Position numbers and translations under genes: made by a program
Source: Diplonema japonicum
Lineage: Eukaryota; Euglenozoa; Diplonemea; Diplonemida; Diplonemidae
Direction: 5' to 3'
NCBI GenBank assembly: GCA_964019335.1
Contig: OZ025649.1
Location: 744,001-808,000 of the forward strand
Length of the DNA: 64,000 nt
The notes under the pieces: generated by a model
The model's database searches: none
Told to the model about the DNA's origin: nothing
The model's input: only the letters and a program-made list of their open reading frames with translations
Part shown: piece after piece, positions 40,373 to 50,465 of the stretch
Layout: every line of letters starts with the position of its first letter
Numbering within the stretch: the stretch's first letter is position 1

Positions 40373-41344
40373 ATGCTCCGCGTGTTTGGCGTGAGTGACG
40401 TTCACAGCGATTACGACGAGAACCTCACCTGGGTCCGGCAGTTGTCCACGAGGGAGGACAGGGGCACGAATGACGTGTTGATCCTGGCGGGTGACATAAC
40501 CCATAAGGTGGACATTCTTGAGGAGGTTTTTGAGAAAGCAAAAAGTGCTTTCAAACACGTAGCGTACGTACCCGGGAACCACGACCTCTGGGAAGACCCT
40601 AGCACGAAGGGCGAAACTGCCTTTGAGAAGCTTGAGACTCTGATGAGGACATGCAAAAAGCATGGTGTCATTACCTCCCCAGAGTGCATTGACGGTAAGC
40701 TGTGGGTGGTCCCCATGCTGGCATGGCACCATGCCTCGTGGGACACGGAGCCCGACATAACCGGCTGGAAGGGAATAGTTGACGTCCGCCGTTTGATGGC
40801 CGACTACCGCAGGTGCGACTGGGGCAGCGCAGACCATTTCACTGACGAGGTTGCTGTCGCAGTTGACACATTCAACGACACCACTACCTTTGACTGGTCG
40901 GCCCCTCGCGACATCCCCGTCCTCAGCTTCTCTCACTTCCTTCCTTTCCAAGAGCTCTGCCCTGAGAAACGTTTCCTTTACCACCCTAACCTATGCAAGG
41001 CAGTTGGTTCCACCCCTCTCCGCAACCGCCTTTTGAAGCTAAAACCTGGGCTCCACCTTTTCGGGCACACCCACTTCGGTTGGGACGCCGTCGTGCAGGG
41101 CGTGAGATGTGTTCAGTCCCCCCTTGCCTATCCACATGAACGGAATTCTCGTCCACGCTCTTTGAAGCATAATGACACCCTAGCCTACTCAAAGCCCCTG
41201 CTGCTCTGGACAGAAACCGATTCCTTCACCCCGCCTTTGGAATGCTGGTGGTCGGAGTACTACAGGAACAACCCCAGGACACCCGAGAACAACACGGAGC
41301 TCGCGCCCTACGTGGCTGAGCTCTACACGAGAGAGATGAGTTAA
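40373..41344 (+). CDS. Calcineurin-like metallophosphoesterase
   Basis: 323 aa from the ATG at 40373; the open frame upstream is only poly-Phe from T runs. The metal-site blocks come in order: GVSDVHSDY (D and H), LAGDITHK, VPGNHDLWE, FSHFLPF and LFGHTHFGWD. These five blocks hold all the ligands of the two-metal centre, so it should be an active phosphoesterase. The substrate is not evident. Sequence between blocks 3 and 4 (about 120 residues) carries Trp-rich segments that may shape the substrate pocket. It is followed 70 bp later by another phosphatase gene. Confidence 0.9.
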   Translation: MLRVFGVSDVHSDYDENLTWVRQLSTREDRGTNDVLILAGDITHKVDILEEVFEKAKSAFKHVAYVPGNHDLWEDPSTKGETAFEKLETLMRTCKKHGVITSPECIDGKLWVVPMLAWHHASWDTEPDITGWKGIVDVRRLMADYRRCDWGSADHFTDEVAVAVDTFNDTTTFDWSAPRDIPVLSFSHFLPFQELCPEKRFLYHPNLCKAVGSTPLRNRLLKLKPGLHLFGHTHFGWDAVVQGVRCVQSPLAYPHERNSRPRSLKHNDTLAYSKPLLLWTETDSFTPPLECWWSEYYRNNPRTPENNTELAPYVAELYTREMS

Positions 41345-41414
41345 GAGTTACCTGGATTTTACCTACATTTGCCGTGGGTATAGAGATTTTGTGCTATTCC
41401 AATAGGACTTAAAG

Positions 41415-42266
41415 ATGAACCTGAAGGCACGCGAGGAGTTCGCAGTGGCCGTTGCTAGGGAGGCGGGTGCAATGGCCTTGCAGTACTACAAAGGAACCAC
41501 CTTGCGTGTTGAAAGCAAGGCTGACGAAAGTCCCGTGACGGAAGCCGATAAGGCAGTGAACGCATTCCTGATCAAGAAGGTCGGGGAAGCGTGGCCCGGG
41601 GAGGACATAGTGGCCGAGGAGGACATCGAGGGGAGCAGCGCGAGGCAGGTAAGGGACGTGAATGGATACATTTGGTTCATTGATCCCATCGATGGGACGA
41701 AGGAGTTCATAAAGAGGACGGGCGAGTGGAGCGTCATGATAGGTTTGGTGAAAGACGGCAGGCCTGTGATGGGGGTCATGTACCAGGCAGCGAAGGACAA
41801 ACTGTTCAGAGGGTACAAGGGAGGGGGTGCTTACCTTGAGGAAAATGGCGGGAAGACAAAGAGTAGGATCGGAGGTAATCGGGCTCCTTCAGTCCCTGTC
41901 ACTGCCGTGCGTTCGCATTCCCACCCCCCAGTAGGCACAGCTTTGGGTTTGGAAGCATTTATGGGTGCACCTACAGTTATTACACACGGTTCATTCGGAC
42001 TGAAGCTTGCCTTGGTTTCCAGTGGCGTTGCAGACCTTTATGTGTCCGGTGGGAAGGGCTCTCTATGGGACTCCTGCTCAGGGGAAGCCATTGCCGCAGA
42101 GTGCAACATCACCGTTGTTATTATCGACAGTGAAACCATGCAGCCCTCACTTATTTCCTACGACCCGAGGAGGAACCTCGACCTCAACAACACCGTGGTG
42201 GCCATGCACAGCTCGTTATACCCGGCCTTCCTGAAGCACCTTCAGAGCGCTGGCTCCAAGCTATAG
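41415..42266 (+). CDS. CysQ-like 3'(2'),5'-bisphosphate nucleotidase (inositol monophosphatase superfamily)
   Basis: 283 aa. It shows the Li-sensitive phosphatase motifs: SPVTEADKAVN, IVAEED, IDPIDGTKEFIKRTGEWSVMIGL and SLWDSCSGEAI near the C terminus. The KEFIKR(T/N)GE form of the DPxDGT motif is typical of CysQ/HAL2-type enzymes, which hydrolyse 3'-phosphoadenosine 5'-phosphate from sulfate-transfer reactions. Metal-binding residues are all present. The last motif has Ser-Cys-Ser instead of the common Thr-Ala/Cys-Ala, a mild change. Single exon, 70 bp from the upstream gene and 72 bp from the downstream gene. A related inositol phosphatase activity cannot be excluded. Confidence 0.9.
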   Translation: MNLKAREEFAVAVAREAGAMALQYYKGTTLRVESKADESPVTEADKAVNAFLIKKVGEAWPGEDIVAEEDIEGSSARQVRDVNGYIWFIDPIDGTKEFIKRTGEWSVMIGLVKDGRPVMGVMYQAAKDKLFRGYKGGGAYLEENGGKTKSRIGGNRAPSVPVTAVRSHSHPPVGTALGLEAFMGAPTVITHGSFGLKLALVSSGVADLYVSGGKGSLWDSCSGEAIAAECNITVVIIDSETMQPSLISYDPRRNLDLNNTVVAMHSSLYPAFLKHLQSAGSKL

Positions 42267-42338
42267 CAATAGTAAAGGTTATTTATACAGATAGATTCAT
42301 ATGCAGAGCCTTTACCATACACACACAGGAAAAGCAAC

Positions 42339-45300
42339 ATGGCGGCACTGCTAACATCAATTGTGGCAGTTTTAGTATCAGATTGCACTAAATGGCTGCC
42401 ACCTAAAAACATCGCCGATTACCCCAAATGGATATACTGCAACAGGAGGCCTGGAGACGGTCAGACAGCATACACGTACATGGAGACCAAGATGCCGCCT
42501 GCGGATGTAGCGCCGTACCAGTGCACGAACGGTAGGGTGCTTAGACATGACGCTGCTGGTATTATTTGTGCTGATTACACTAAAGGGGATGAGTATGCTG
42601 GGCCCTGCACGGACGCGCAGTGCTGTGCAGAGGGGATCTGCTCCTCTTACTCTTGCACAGTGGGGTCTCTTAAATCCAACGCTGCTGATATCTCCTGCGC
42701 GTACTTCCCGTGCAACGACTATACCTGCTGCGACAATCCTTCAGGCACTCCGAAGCACGACGCGCAAGGACTCATCTTCGTTGACCGCGACCCAAAGAGG
42801 TTTCAGTTCGGTGGTAAAGCAACAATCATCCGCGCCCCTGACGAGTCGGACATCACACACTACCGCATCTACTGGGGGTTTGCAAAAACTGTGCGCAAGG
42901 TGCCTTCGTGCGGTCTCAAGAACCCTGTGTCGTGGGAACAGTTCAAGTTTACCGATCTAACCAGAATGTATGGTGAGTACCCCGCCACGGGGTGTGACAT
43001 CACCTTTGACATTCCGATGGGGACCCTGCCCAACGTGCGCTGTACCATCTCCTACGATAGGAAGGACAAGACCATCGCTGCCAATGATCCGTGCAACCCG
43101 CACTACCTGATTATCGTCTCCATGAATGCGAATGGCATGAAGTTCATCGACGGTCAGGTGCAGCAGCTTGGCCCTCGTCACCCCATCTCGGATTATGAGG
43201 ATGAGTTCGGGCTCCCGTGCGCAGAGGGTGGTGTCACTATGGGACACGACCTGCCCGGCCCTGATGATGTTATACTCGGTACGTTCAACGGCGTGAACAC
43301 AGCTAAAGAATGCGCACAGCTGTGCCGTGACTACACTGGCTCTAAAGGTCCTTGCAGATACTGGACCTTTGCTTACCCAACTGGCGGCCACACTGAGAAG
43401 TCTTGTTGGATGGAAGCACAGGTCCTGCAAAAGGCACATTACGGCGTTCGTATCATTGGCCCTGCAGTGTGCCCCACCCCTGATGATGCCCCCCCTACAG
43501 GCATCGAGCGGCCAAGGTGCAACAGGTGGGTTCGCATACCCAACATGGCTCCCTTTGACGACAGCAACCGAGGTGCTTACACAGACAAGGGCGGTATTTA
43601 CAACCAGAAGCCGAATATTCCAGATGTCCCCTTGGGTCAGTACAGCAATGCGGAGGAGTGCCAGGCGATCTGCGACATGGACGTGCTGTGCATCGGGTTT
43701 GTCTACATGAAGAAGGACGTTACCGACACCTACTTTCACAAGTGTATTATGATCCACATTACTGACACGCTCCGGTCTACCCCTTATTACGACTTGTGGA
43801 TGTGCTCCAGGGAGGGAATGGCGCCTCTCATCAACGGCTACGAGATGCAGACAAACCCTTTCGGATACAAAACATGCGAAGCGTCAGGTGTGCTTGGTGC
43901 ACGGGAGGCTGTTCCCGACCAGGACTGCTGTGCGGAGAAGTGTACTGCTGATTCATCCTGTGTTGCCTTCACGTTCTACAACACCGACAAGACGTGTCAG
44001 CTGTTCTCTGCGTGCTCCACACTGACATCGGTGAATAAGGTGACAGGCTGCGCTTACGAGTCTTGTTTCGATACTTACGGTTTGACTACATACAAGAAGC
44101 TGGGTGCCTCAATGGAGCTGGTAGACAGGTGGCCCAAGACTGGGAGTGAGTCAGGGATCGAGACTTATGTTCAAACAGCTGGGATTGAGGGACGCACTGT
44201 GCACTGTTACACGTTCCCGGCTGGGACAAGTGGCGCAAAGCCGCAGAATGCGGAAGATATGATATCTGACCTGGCGGCGGACAGAAGGTTCTCTGCTGTG
44301 GTGACTGTAGGTGTGGCATCTATGACCATTTTGAAGGACATGAAGGGGAAGATAATTTCACCCGCAACAGAGTACACGACACGGTGTGGTGTCGAGAACG
44401 CAGTTTCCCTCGGGCTCACTGGTATCGTGTCAATGGTCTTCGACACCGAGTACCCTTATGGCTACGTTGAAATAACTGCAAACAACGGTGCCAATGGGTG
44501 GTGCAGGGGCGATAACGACTGCATTAAAGGATCTGTTGCTCCAAACAAGCCATACACCATCTCAGAGTGCAAAGCTCTCTGTGATGCTCAGTCCAACTGC
44601 TTAGCATTCCAGATCAGGTCAACCGACGGGAACTGCGGGCTTGCCACACAGTGTGTGTACAACACTGTGAAGGCAGACACCCTTGTGAAATGCTTCAAGA
44701 AGTCCAACACCAACGTCCACACTATTGGTAATGACAAGTGCGAGAAGAAATGTGATGGGACCTGCTACTGGGAGAGGCGCATGGGACTCTACACTAGGAA
44801 CCGTTTCTTGGCGCACACGGCAAACTCATGCCAGGCAACAGACGCTCCGGACACACCAGCCCCTGACACTCTTACACCTGATACCACCGCGCCCGCTACC
44901 CCGGCACCAGACACTACTTCTCCAGTGACACCTGCGCCTGACACACCCGCACCTGACACCCCTGCACCTGACACACCTGTGCCTGACACAACTGCACCTG
45001 ACACACCTGCGCCTGACACCCCCGCACCCGACACACCTGCACCTGACACACCTGCGCCTGACACACCCGCACCTGACACACCCGCACCTGACACACAGGC
45101 TCCTCCTACCCTGATTCCTGGCGTCCCTGCGACGCCAGCACCCGATACCGCTGTTCCCACAGCAGCACCTGCAACTTCTGCACCTGACACACAGGCCCCT
45201 GCAACACCTGCTCCAGACACTTCCGCACCTGATACTTCTGCACCTGATACACCCGCGCCTGACACACAGGCCCCTGCAACTCCTGCTCCAGACACTTCCG

Positions 45301-46568
45301 CACCTGATACTTCTGCACCTGATACACCCGCGCCTGACACACAGGCCCCTGCTACACCTGCTCCAGACACTTCCTCGCCCGATACTTCCGCTCCTGATAC
45401 TTCTGCACCCGATACTTCTGCACCCGATACTTCCGCACCTGATACTCTCCCGCCTGCTACTCTGACTCCAGGTATCCCTGCGACACCAGCGCCTGCAACC
45501 GCAGTCCCTACAGCGGCCCCCCAAACTTCTGCACCCGATACTTCCGCACCTGATACTCTCCCGCCTGCTACTCTGACTCCAGGTATCCCTGCGACACCAG
45601 CACCGGCAACCGCAGTCCCTACAGCGGCCCCCAAGACCTCTGCACCCGACACAGCAGCCCCTGCGACACTTGCCCCTAACACTTTGGCACCCGCAACATG
45701 GACACCCGGAGTTCCCACGACAACAGCACCAGCAACCGCAGTCCCTACGGTGGCCCCCAAGACCTCTGCACCTGACACAGCAGCCCCTGCGACACTTGCC
45801 CCTGACACTCCGGCACCCGCAACATGGACACCTGGAGTTCCCACGACAACAGCACCAGCAACCGCTGAGCCGACAACAGCACCGGCAACCGCTGAGCCGA
45901 CAACAGCACCAGCAACAGATGCGCCCCTTACACCAGTCCCTGCGACAGATCCGCCTTCTACAGGGCAGCCTACATCCGCACCCACACCCACGCAAGCACC
46001 GGCAACTACCGCACCCGCAACATGGACGCCTGGTGTTCCTACCACACCTGCACCTGCAACAGCAGTCCCAACAACAGCACCATCAACTTCCTCACCACCT
46101 ACTTGGGTTCCTGGTGTTCCTACGACTTCTGCACCCGATACAGCAGTTCCCACTACTGCGCCAGCCACCCCTGCACCCATCACTTGGGCACCTGGCGTTC
46201 CTAAGACCTCCTCACCTGAGACAGAGGCCCCGGCAACGTTGTCCCCTGCTACCGGGGCACCGAACACTACAGTGCCTGGTACTACAGCTCCGGGTGCCAC
46301 AAGCTCTCCAGGTGGCGGTGGTAATGGGACGAACGAGCCCGATGTGGAGGACCCCGAGGACAACGGAAGTGGCAGCAGCAAGTTGTGGATATGGATTATT
46401 GTGGGCACGGGCTCATGCATGCTGCTAATTGGTGCTGCGTTGGTCGTGAGGCACAAGCAGCAGGATTCGGTCCCGCTCTCGGACTTCTCGGAGTTGATGG
46501 CGGAAGGTGAATTCATGCAGCCCTCTGTTCAGGAAGAAAACACCACTAGTGAGGTCATGCAAATCTGA
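42339..46568 (+). CDS. Large type I surface glycoprotein: PAN/apple domains, mucin-like repeats, one TM
   Basis: 1409 aa, single exon. It begins with a short hydrophobic signal peptide (about 15 residues). The ectodomain to about residue 835 is Cys-rich, with at least four PAN/apple-like modules (for example NTAKECAQLCRD...CRYWTFAYP, NAEECQAICDMDVLCIGFVY, DCCAEKCTADSSCVAFTFYN, TISECKALCDAQSNCLAFQI). Residues about 838-1325 are a Thr/Pro/Ala/Asp-rich repeat region, likely O-glycosylated. A transmembrane helix (LWIWIIVGTGSCMLLIGAAL, about 1350) and a 45-residue acidic cytoplasmic tail follow. PAN domains bind proteins or sugars, so it may act in adhesion or prey/food recognition. The antisense strand of the repeats has a long open frame, which is an artefact. 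Confidence 0.85.
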   Translation: MAALLTSIVAVLVSDCTKWLPPKNIADYPKWIYCNRRPGDGQTAYTYMETKMPPADVAPYQCTNGRVLRHDAAGIICADYTKGDEYAGPCTDAQCCAEGICSSYSCTVGSLKSNAADISCAYFPCNDYTCCDNPSGTPKHDAQGLIFVDRDPKRFQFGGKATIIRAPDESDITHYRIYWGFAKTVRKVPSCGLKNPVSWEQFKFTDLTRMYGEYPATGCDITFDIPMGTLPNVRCTISYDRKDKTIAANDPCNPHYLIIVSMNANGMKFIDGQVQQLGPRHPISDYEDEFGLPCAEGGVTMGHDLPGPDDVILGTFNGVNTAKECAQLCRDYTGSKGPCRYWTFAYPTGGHTEKSCWMEAQVLQKAHYGVRIIGPAVCPTPDDAPPTGIERPRCNRWVRIPNMAPFDDSNRGAYTDKGGIYNQKPNIPDVPLGQYSNAEECQAICDMDVLCIGFVYMKKDVTDTYFHKCIMIHITDTLRSTPYYDLWMCSREGMAPLINGYEMQTNPFGYKTCEASGVLGAREAVPDQDCCAEKCTADSSCVAFTFYNTDKTCQLFSACSTLTSVNKVTGCAYESCFDTYGLTTYKKLGASMELVDRWPKTGSESGIETYVQTAGIEGRTVHCYTFPAGTSGAKPQNAEDMISDLAADRRFSAVVTVGVASMTILKDMKGKIISPATEYTTRCGVENAVSLGLTGIVSMVFDTEYPYGYVEITANNGANGWCRGDNDCIKGSVAPNKPYTISECKALCDAQSNCLAFQIRSTDGNCGLATQCVYNTVKADTLVKCFKKSNTNVHTIGNDKCEKKCDGTCYWERRMGLYTRNRFLAHTANSCQATDAPDTPAPDTLTPDTTAPATPAPDTTSPVTPAPDTPAPDTPAPDTPVPDTTAPDTPAPDTPAPDTPAPDTPAPDTPAPDTPAPDTQAPPTLIPGVPATPAPDTAVPTAAPATSAPDTQAPATPAPDTSAPDTSAPDTPAPDTQAPATPAPDTSAPDTSAPDTPAPDTQAPATPAPDTSSPDTSAPDTSAPDTSAPDTSAPDTLPPATLTPGIPATPAPATAVPTAAPQTSAPDTSAPDTLPPATLTPGIPATPAPATAVPTAAPKTSAPDTAAPATLAPNTLAPATWTPGVPTTTAPATAVPTVAPKTSAPDTAAPATLAPDTPAPATWTPGVPTTTAPATAEPTTAPATAEPTTAPATDAPLTPVPATDPPSTGQPTSAPTPTQAPATTAPATWTPGVPTTPAPATAVPTTAPSTSSPPTWVPGVPTTSAPDTAVPTTAPATPAPITWAPGVPKTSSPETEAPATLSPATGAPNTTVPGTTAPGATSSPGGGGNGTNEPDVEDPEDNGSGSSKLWIWIIVGTGSCMLLIGAALVVRHKQQDSVPLSDFSELMAEGEFMQPSVQEENTTSEVMQI
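44845..46310 (+). repeat. Coding tandem repeat array (Ala-Pro-Asp-Thr / Ala-Pro-Ala-Thr units)
   Basis: Short units such as CCTGACACACCTGCA repeat many times, encoding PDTPA or PDTSA. Superimposed are longer blocks of about 120-150 bp (for example the two TLPPATLTPGIPATPAPAT blocks near 45440 and 45555, and the two ATWTPGVPTTTAPAT blocks near 45690 and 45820). The length is likely to vary between alleles. Confidence 0.85.
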
Positions 46569-49447
46569 TCAATCCCCCCTCTTTTTTTTACGACTTTTCC
46601 CCAAAGTATTCGTTAGTCTGTTCCTCCACGCCCCTCCCCGCTAGCACACCTCACGTGTAGATATAGAAGGCAGTGTGCCGTTTGATCCCTATGTCCATGC
46701 AGTCATTCCCATTAGCCTTCTTTTGAGTGTTCAGAATATATATCAAAGAGACGAAAGGAGATTAGGATTGCAACACATCTCTGATTTGTAGTTCCCACGT
46801 GACGAAGGCAAGAGGGGAGATGGGGAAGCCCATCAGGTTCATATGTTCTTCCTTTCCCTTTTTTTTTTTTTTGTATCTCCGAGCATTTCTTTCCCAAATA
46901 AATTTATTTCTTCCGTATTTTCCGATTTCAAATATTTGAAAAGAAAGAAGAGAAGAAAAGAAAGAAGGATAAAGAAGGAAAAAAAAAAAGAAAGAAAAAA
47001 ACAGACAGGGAAAGGATTTGCTTTTGATCTTTCGCGACAGTTCGGGTTTTGGCGCTTTGTAAAACGCCCCCGCTGTCGTATCTAAAACAAATCTTTTTTT
47101 TTATAATTTTTTTTTATTTGTTGTTTTTTTTTTTCTCTCTCTTTTTTATACATATGAGCTCGTCCGGAGAAATATGTCCCCTTTCTTTTTTCTCTATTTC
47201 CGAGGACTGTGTTTTACTTTAAAAGAAAGCTTTTCGAGCATTTTCCACATCCGTGGACATTTTTTTTCCCGGGCGAGCTCATGTTTTTTTTTTTTTTTTT
47301 TGAGGGAAGTATGCCGTAAACAGTTGGTTAGCTCACCTCCTCACTTTTTTTTCCCTTTTGCCCCCTTCGAGTAATAAAAAGAAGACGCTGCCAACTCTAT
47401 TTACTTCTTTGTTTTTTTGTTTCTTGGACACCACGAAAGCCTGCCAGCAACGAGCGCCCCCTCTACTATGGTCGCTGGATAGAATCCCCGTATTTCGGCA
47501 GGACCCCCCATCTAAAAGAAGAAAAGGCAGTTTTCTTTTTCTTTCTAATGCTTTAAAAGGAAGGGTGAAAGAAGAAAAAAGGAGCGAAAAACAAAAAAAA
47601 GAACAGGAGAGAGAAAGCAGATTTGGGGTATTTTATTCTTCTTATTATTATTTTTCTTTTTTTAATTTACTCATATACGTCAAGGGTTCTGGGTTTTTGA
47701 AATTGTGAAACGAAGAAAAGAACAAAAGAAAGGGAACTTCTGCTGTAAGCGGGTGGTTACGATTTCAGCTAATTCATGAAGGGTTAGGTCCCTTGTAGCA
47801 TTTAAGTGGTATCACCCCTCCCCATTTTCTTTGGCGGAAAAAGAAATAAGAACAGAGTAAGCCCCCCCCCCCCTTTTTTTTCCCCCTGCCTTTACCCTTA
47901 CCTTGGGCTTTATACATTCGGTTTCCTTTTCTCTGTCTCTTTTTTTTCTACCCCTCCCCCTCCACCCTTCCCTCTTTTCACCCCTTTCTACAGCCGATGA
48001 TACGGATCACCGGCCAAGTAAGGTCCTGGTTCTTTTTCTTGAAGGCGAGGGGGGTGTGGGGGGGAATAGAAGCTAAGGGAGGAGGAAAGCAAGCAGAATG
48101 TTAAGAAGAAATCGAGTTTTTTTTTTTTTTAATTTCCCTCTTTTTCTTCTTTCCAACGTTGAGTAGATGATACGGAACAGCGGGTGAGTGTAGTCTAATT
48201 TGTCTAAGCAAAGGGCTCATACTCTCCCCTCTGCCTCCTCCAAGAGACACTCCGCCCCCACGGCCTTTTTAAGAATGTTTAACGGGAAAAGGTGAATACG
48301 GAAAAGAAAAAAAAAAAAGAAAACGAATAGAAATAAATGTAAAACATCAACAAAAGGGCGATCAGCCTCATACCAGATATTGCAAGCCTCTTCATTGTTT
48401 CCAGGGAGACGGGGGAGAAGAGACAAGGTGGGGATATAAGTTTTTTTTTTCCCCTAAGGTACTGTAAAAAAAAAAAAAGAAAGAAAAATCAAAAAGTGCC
48501 GGACTGACAAATATCAGAGTTCCCCCCCCCCCCCCCCCCCCCCCCCGACCGGACGTTTCCCCCCACTTTGAAGTATTGTATGTCAAAAGAAAAGAAAAGA
48601 AAAAGGGGGTGTGGGAGGACATGCCTTCCGAACAAACAGTGGTATGCAGTACCTTTTTATTTATTTATTTGGCGAAAGGTTTTTATGTTGTGCACATGTT
48701 GGTGTAGATTATTTTTATGTTGTCTTATTTTCTAGTTGTAATTGATCGTCAGTGATTAAACAGGCCACATCGCTGACAGCAAGCATAACCTTTTTTTTTT
48801 TTTTTTTTTTTTTTTATGCATACCCTTTTTTTAAAGCTAGAAGAAAGGTACTGCATGAACAGGTGCTGGTGTCGCCCTACCGTGGTTTCCAGCACATTTA
48901 CTGCTATCGACTGTGCTAATTCCCCTGCTGGTAGTGGGTTTTAATATGCTCCTTGTCACCCCCCTCCCACTCCCCACGATATGTAGTTGTTGCTAAGGCT
49001 ATTCTTTGGCAGCTTTACAAACAAACAGCAAAGAAACGTCAGAGAGTAGCTTTTTTTTTCTTCAATACAGGAAAAGAGAGAAAGAAAGGGGGGGGGGGGG
49101 ATCAAAGAAGAAGAAAGAGGGAAGCAGGAAGGACGCGAAGCGAAAAGAAAAGAAGAAGAAGAGGAAGAAGAAGCAAAAGATACTTTTCTTTTTTTTTCTC
49201 TCCCCTCTACTCTTCTTCTTCTTTACCACCCTTCTCTCTTTTTTTTTTTTAAACTGTACTTCTCACGTGGTTTCCCCCCCCCTTTTTTTTCCTCTTTCTT
49301 TCTGTTTTCATTTCAGGCTTTTTTTGTTATTTTGGTTGTTGCGCTATTCCTTTTTTTTAATCCTGTCTGCCTTTTTTTCTTCTCTCTCTCTCCCACCGAA
49401 CAAGCAAAAACCTACTACACAAGAAGGTGAGGTGGTCATAGAAGGCT
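46569..49447 (+). other. Large intergenic desert
   Basis: About 2.9 kb without a supported gene. T-, C- and purine-rich runs dominate, with 25 C at 48522-48546 and 25 T at 48791-48815. It contains the inverted repeat listed at 47154-47282. Confidence 0.6.
47154..47282. repeat. Imperfect inverted repeat, arms about 28 bp, in a gene desert
   Basis: The left arm starts ATGAGCTCGTCCGGAGAAA and continues to ATGTCC. The right arm (about 47254-47282) is its reverse complement, ending CCCGGGCGAGCTCAT, with only a few mismatches. The loop is about 70 nt. It could be a structured RNA, a MITE remnant or a cruciform. Confidence 0.6.
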
Positions 49448-50371
49448 ATGCATCATGAAACGGCTGTTGTACTAATTCTGTTGGCAGTGGTGTGTGAGGC
49501 ATGCTTCGACCCAATGTGCTCTGGCCACGGAAGCTGCCTGACAAGCACCAAGACCTGCTTCTGCGAGAAGGGGTGGTATGGGGAGAGCTGTGCGCTGAGC
49601 CAAGAAAGCTGCAACAGCAGAACATGTAACGGTAAAGGGCACTGTAGGTCAGGCCGCAACACTGTTGTAAACTGCGAATGCGCTCCCGAGTGCGGCTTCA
49701 CAGGCCAGACGTGCAGCACATGCCCCGTCCACGTCCAATGCAGCCCTCTCTGCACTGTTGTGGCCACAGAACACAAAACCCCTGCACCCCTCGAAGCTAA
49801 AGACAGCTTCAACCCTGCGATGCTTGTCGTGGTGGCCCTGTCCCTCCTGGCGTGCATCAGCACTGTTGTGGTGTACTTCGGTTTGAAGCTACGGAAGTAC
49901 TTAGCTTCCAAACATGCCCGCCACGGCACTGCCTATCGTGACCAGGACCGTGAGGGCGATGATCAGGAGGGCCAGACGGGCAGCATGTACAAGGATGAGC
50001 GCATCGACAATACACACACACGCCGCACGCGCCCCAAGAGGAAGAGCAGCATCAAGAGGTCTCAGCCCGTCATCCCCAGCGAGATGCGGCACCCAACAGA
50101 CTGCAGCATCGAGCGCGACAACTCAGGCACTTGGGGCCCCTGCTTGAAGATGACGTGCGGGTCGCCACATTTGGAGAACCCGTTGAAGGACTTCGCAGCT
50201 GTCGAGCACCAAGGTGCCGAGGCAACAACAAACAGGTCCTTCTCCATGTCGTCAGCGTGCGCCACAGTGGAGGGCGTGGAGCAGGTGTCGGACCCTTGCC
50301 CATCCCACAGCCCCTCACCCAAGCACGTGTCCATCAAACTGCCCTTCACTCCTCGTCCTGGGTTAGAGTAA
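49448..50371 (+). CDS. EGF-like type I membrane protein
   Basis: 307 aa. A signal peptide (residues 1-19, ending VCEA) leads to two or three EGF-like modules: CSGHGSCLTSTKTCFCEKGWYGESC and CNGKGHCRSGRNTVVNCECAPECGFTGQTC in order, then a Cys pair. A transmembrane helix follows (MLVVVALSLLACISTVVVYF, about residues 125-145). The cytoplasmic tail of 160 residues is basic, then Ser/Pro-rich. The CxCxxGxxGxxC form resembles tenascin/teneurin-type EGF repeats. It is probably an adhesion or receptor-like surface protein. The ATG at 49448 is preferred because it immediately precedes the signal peptide. Confidence 0.8.
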   Translation: MHHETAVVLILLAVVCEACFDPMCSGHGSCLTSTKTCFCEKGWYGESCALSQESCNSRTCNGKGHCRSGRNTVVNCECAPECGFTGQTCSTCPVHVQCSPLCTVVATEHKTPAPLEAKDSFNPAMLVVVALSLLACISTVVVYFGLKLRKYLASKHARHGTAYRDQDREGDDQEGQTGSMYKDERIDNTHTRRTRPKRKSSIKRSQPVIPSEMRHPTDCSIERDNSGTWGPCLKMTCGSPHLENPLKDFAAVEHQGAEATTNRSFSMSSACATVEGVEQVSDPCPSHSPSPKHVSIKLPFTPRPGLE

Positions 50372-50465
50372 TTCCCATTACTAATGTACATTTACACTTG
50401 CTTTTCGGGTTTGCTTTTGTAATCTTATTCGTGTCCGTTATCCGTGACCGTCAACAGAGGATGCA

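Noticed and set aside
44940..45440. CRISPR-like regular repeats
   Set aside because: Units of 15 bp in frame within a coding region, no spacers; this is a protein tandem repeat in a eukaryote.
44789..46516. 575-codon open frame on the - strand (Gly/Ala/Val/Ser repeats)
   Set aside because: It is the antisense shadow of the Thr/Pro/Asp repeat region; repeat composition keeps all frames open.
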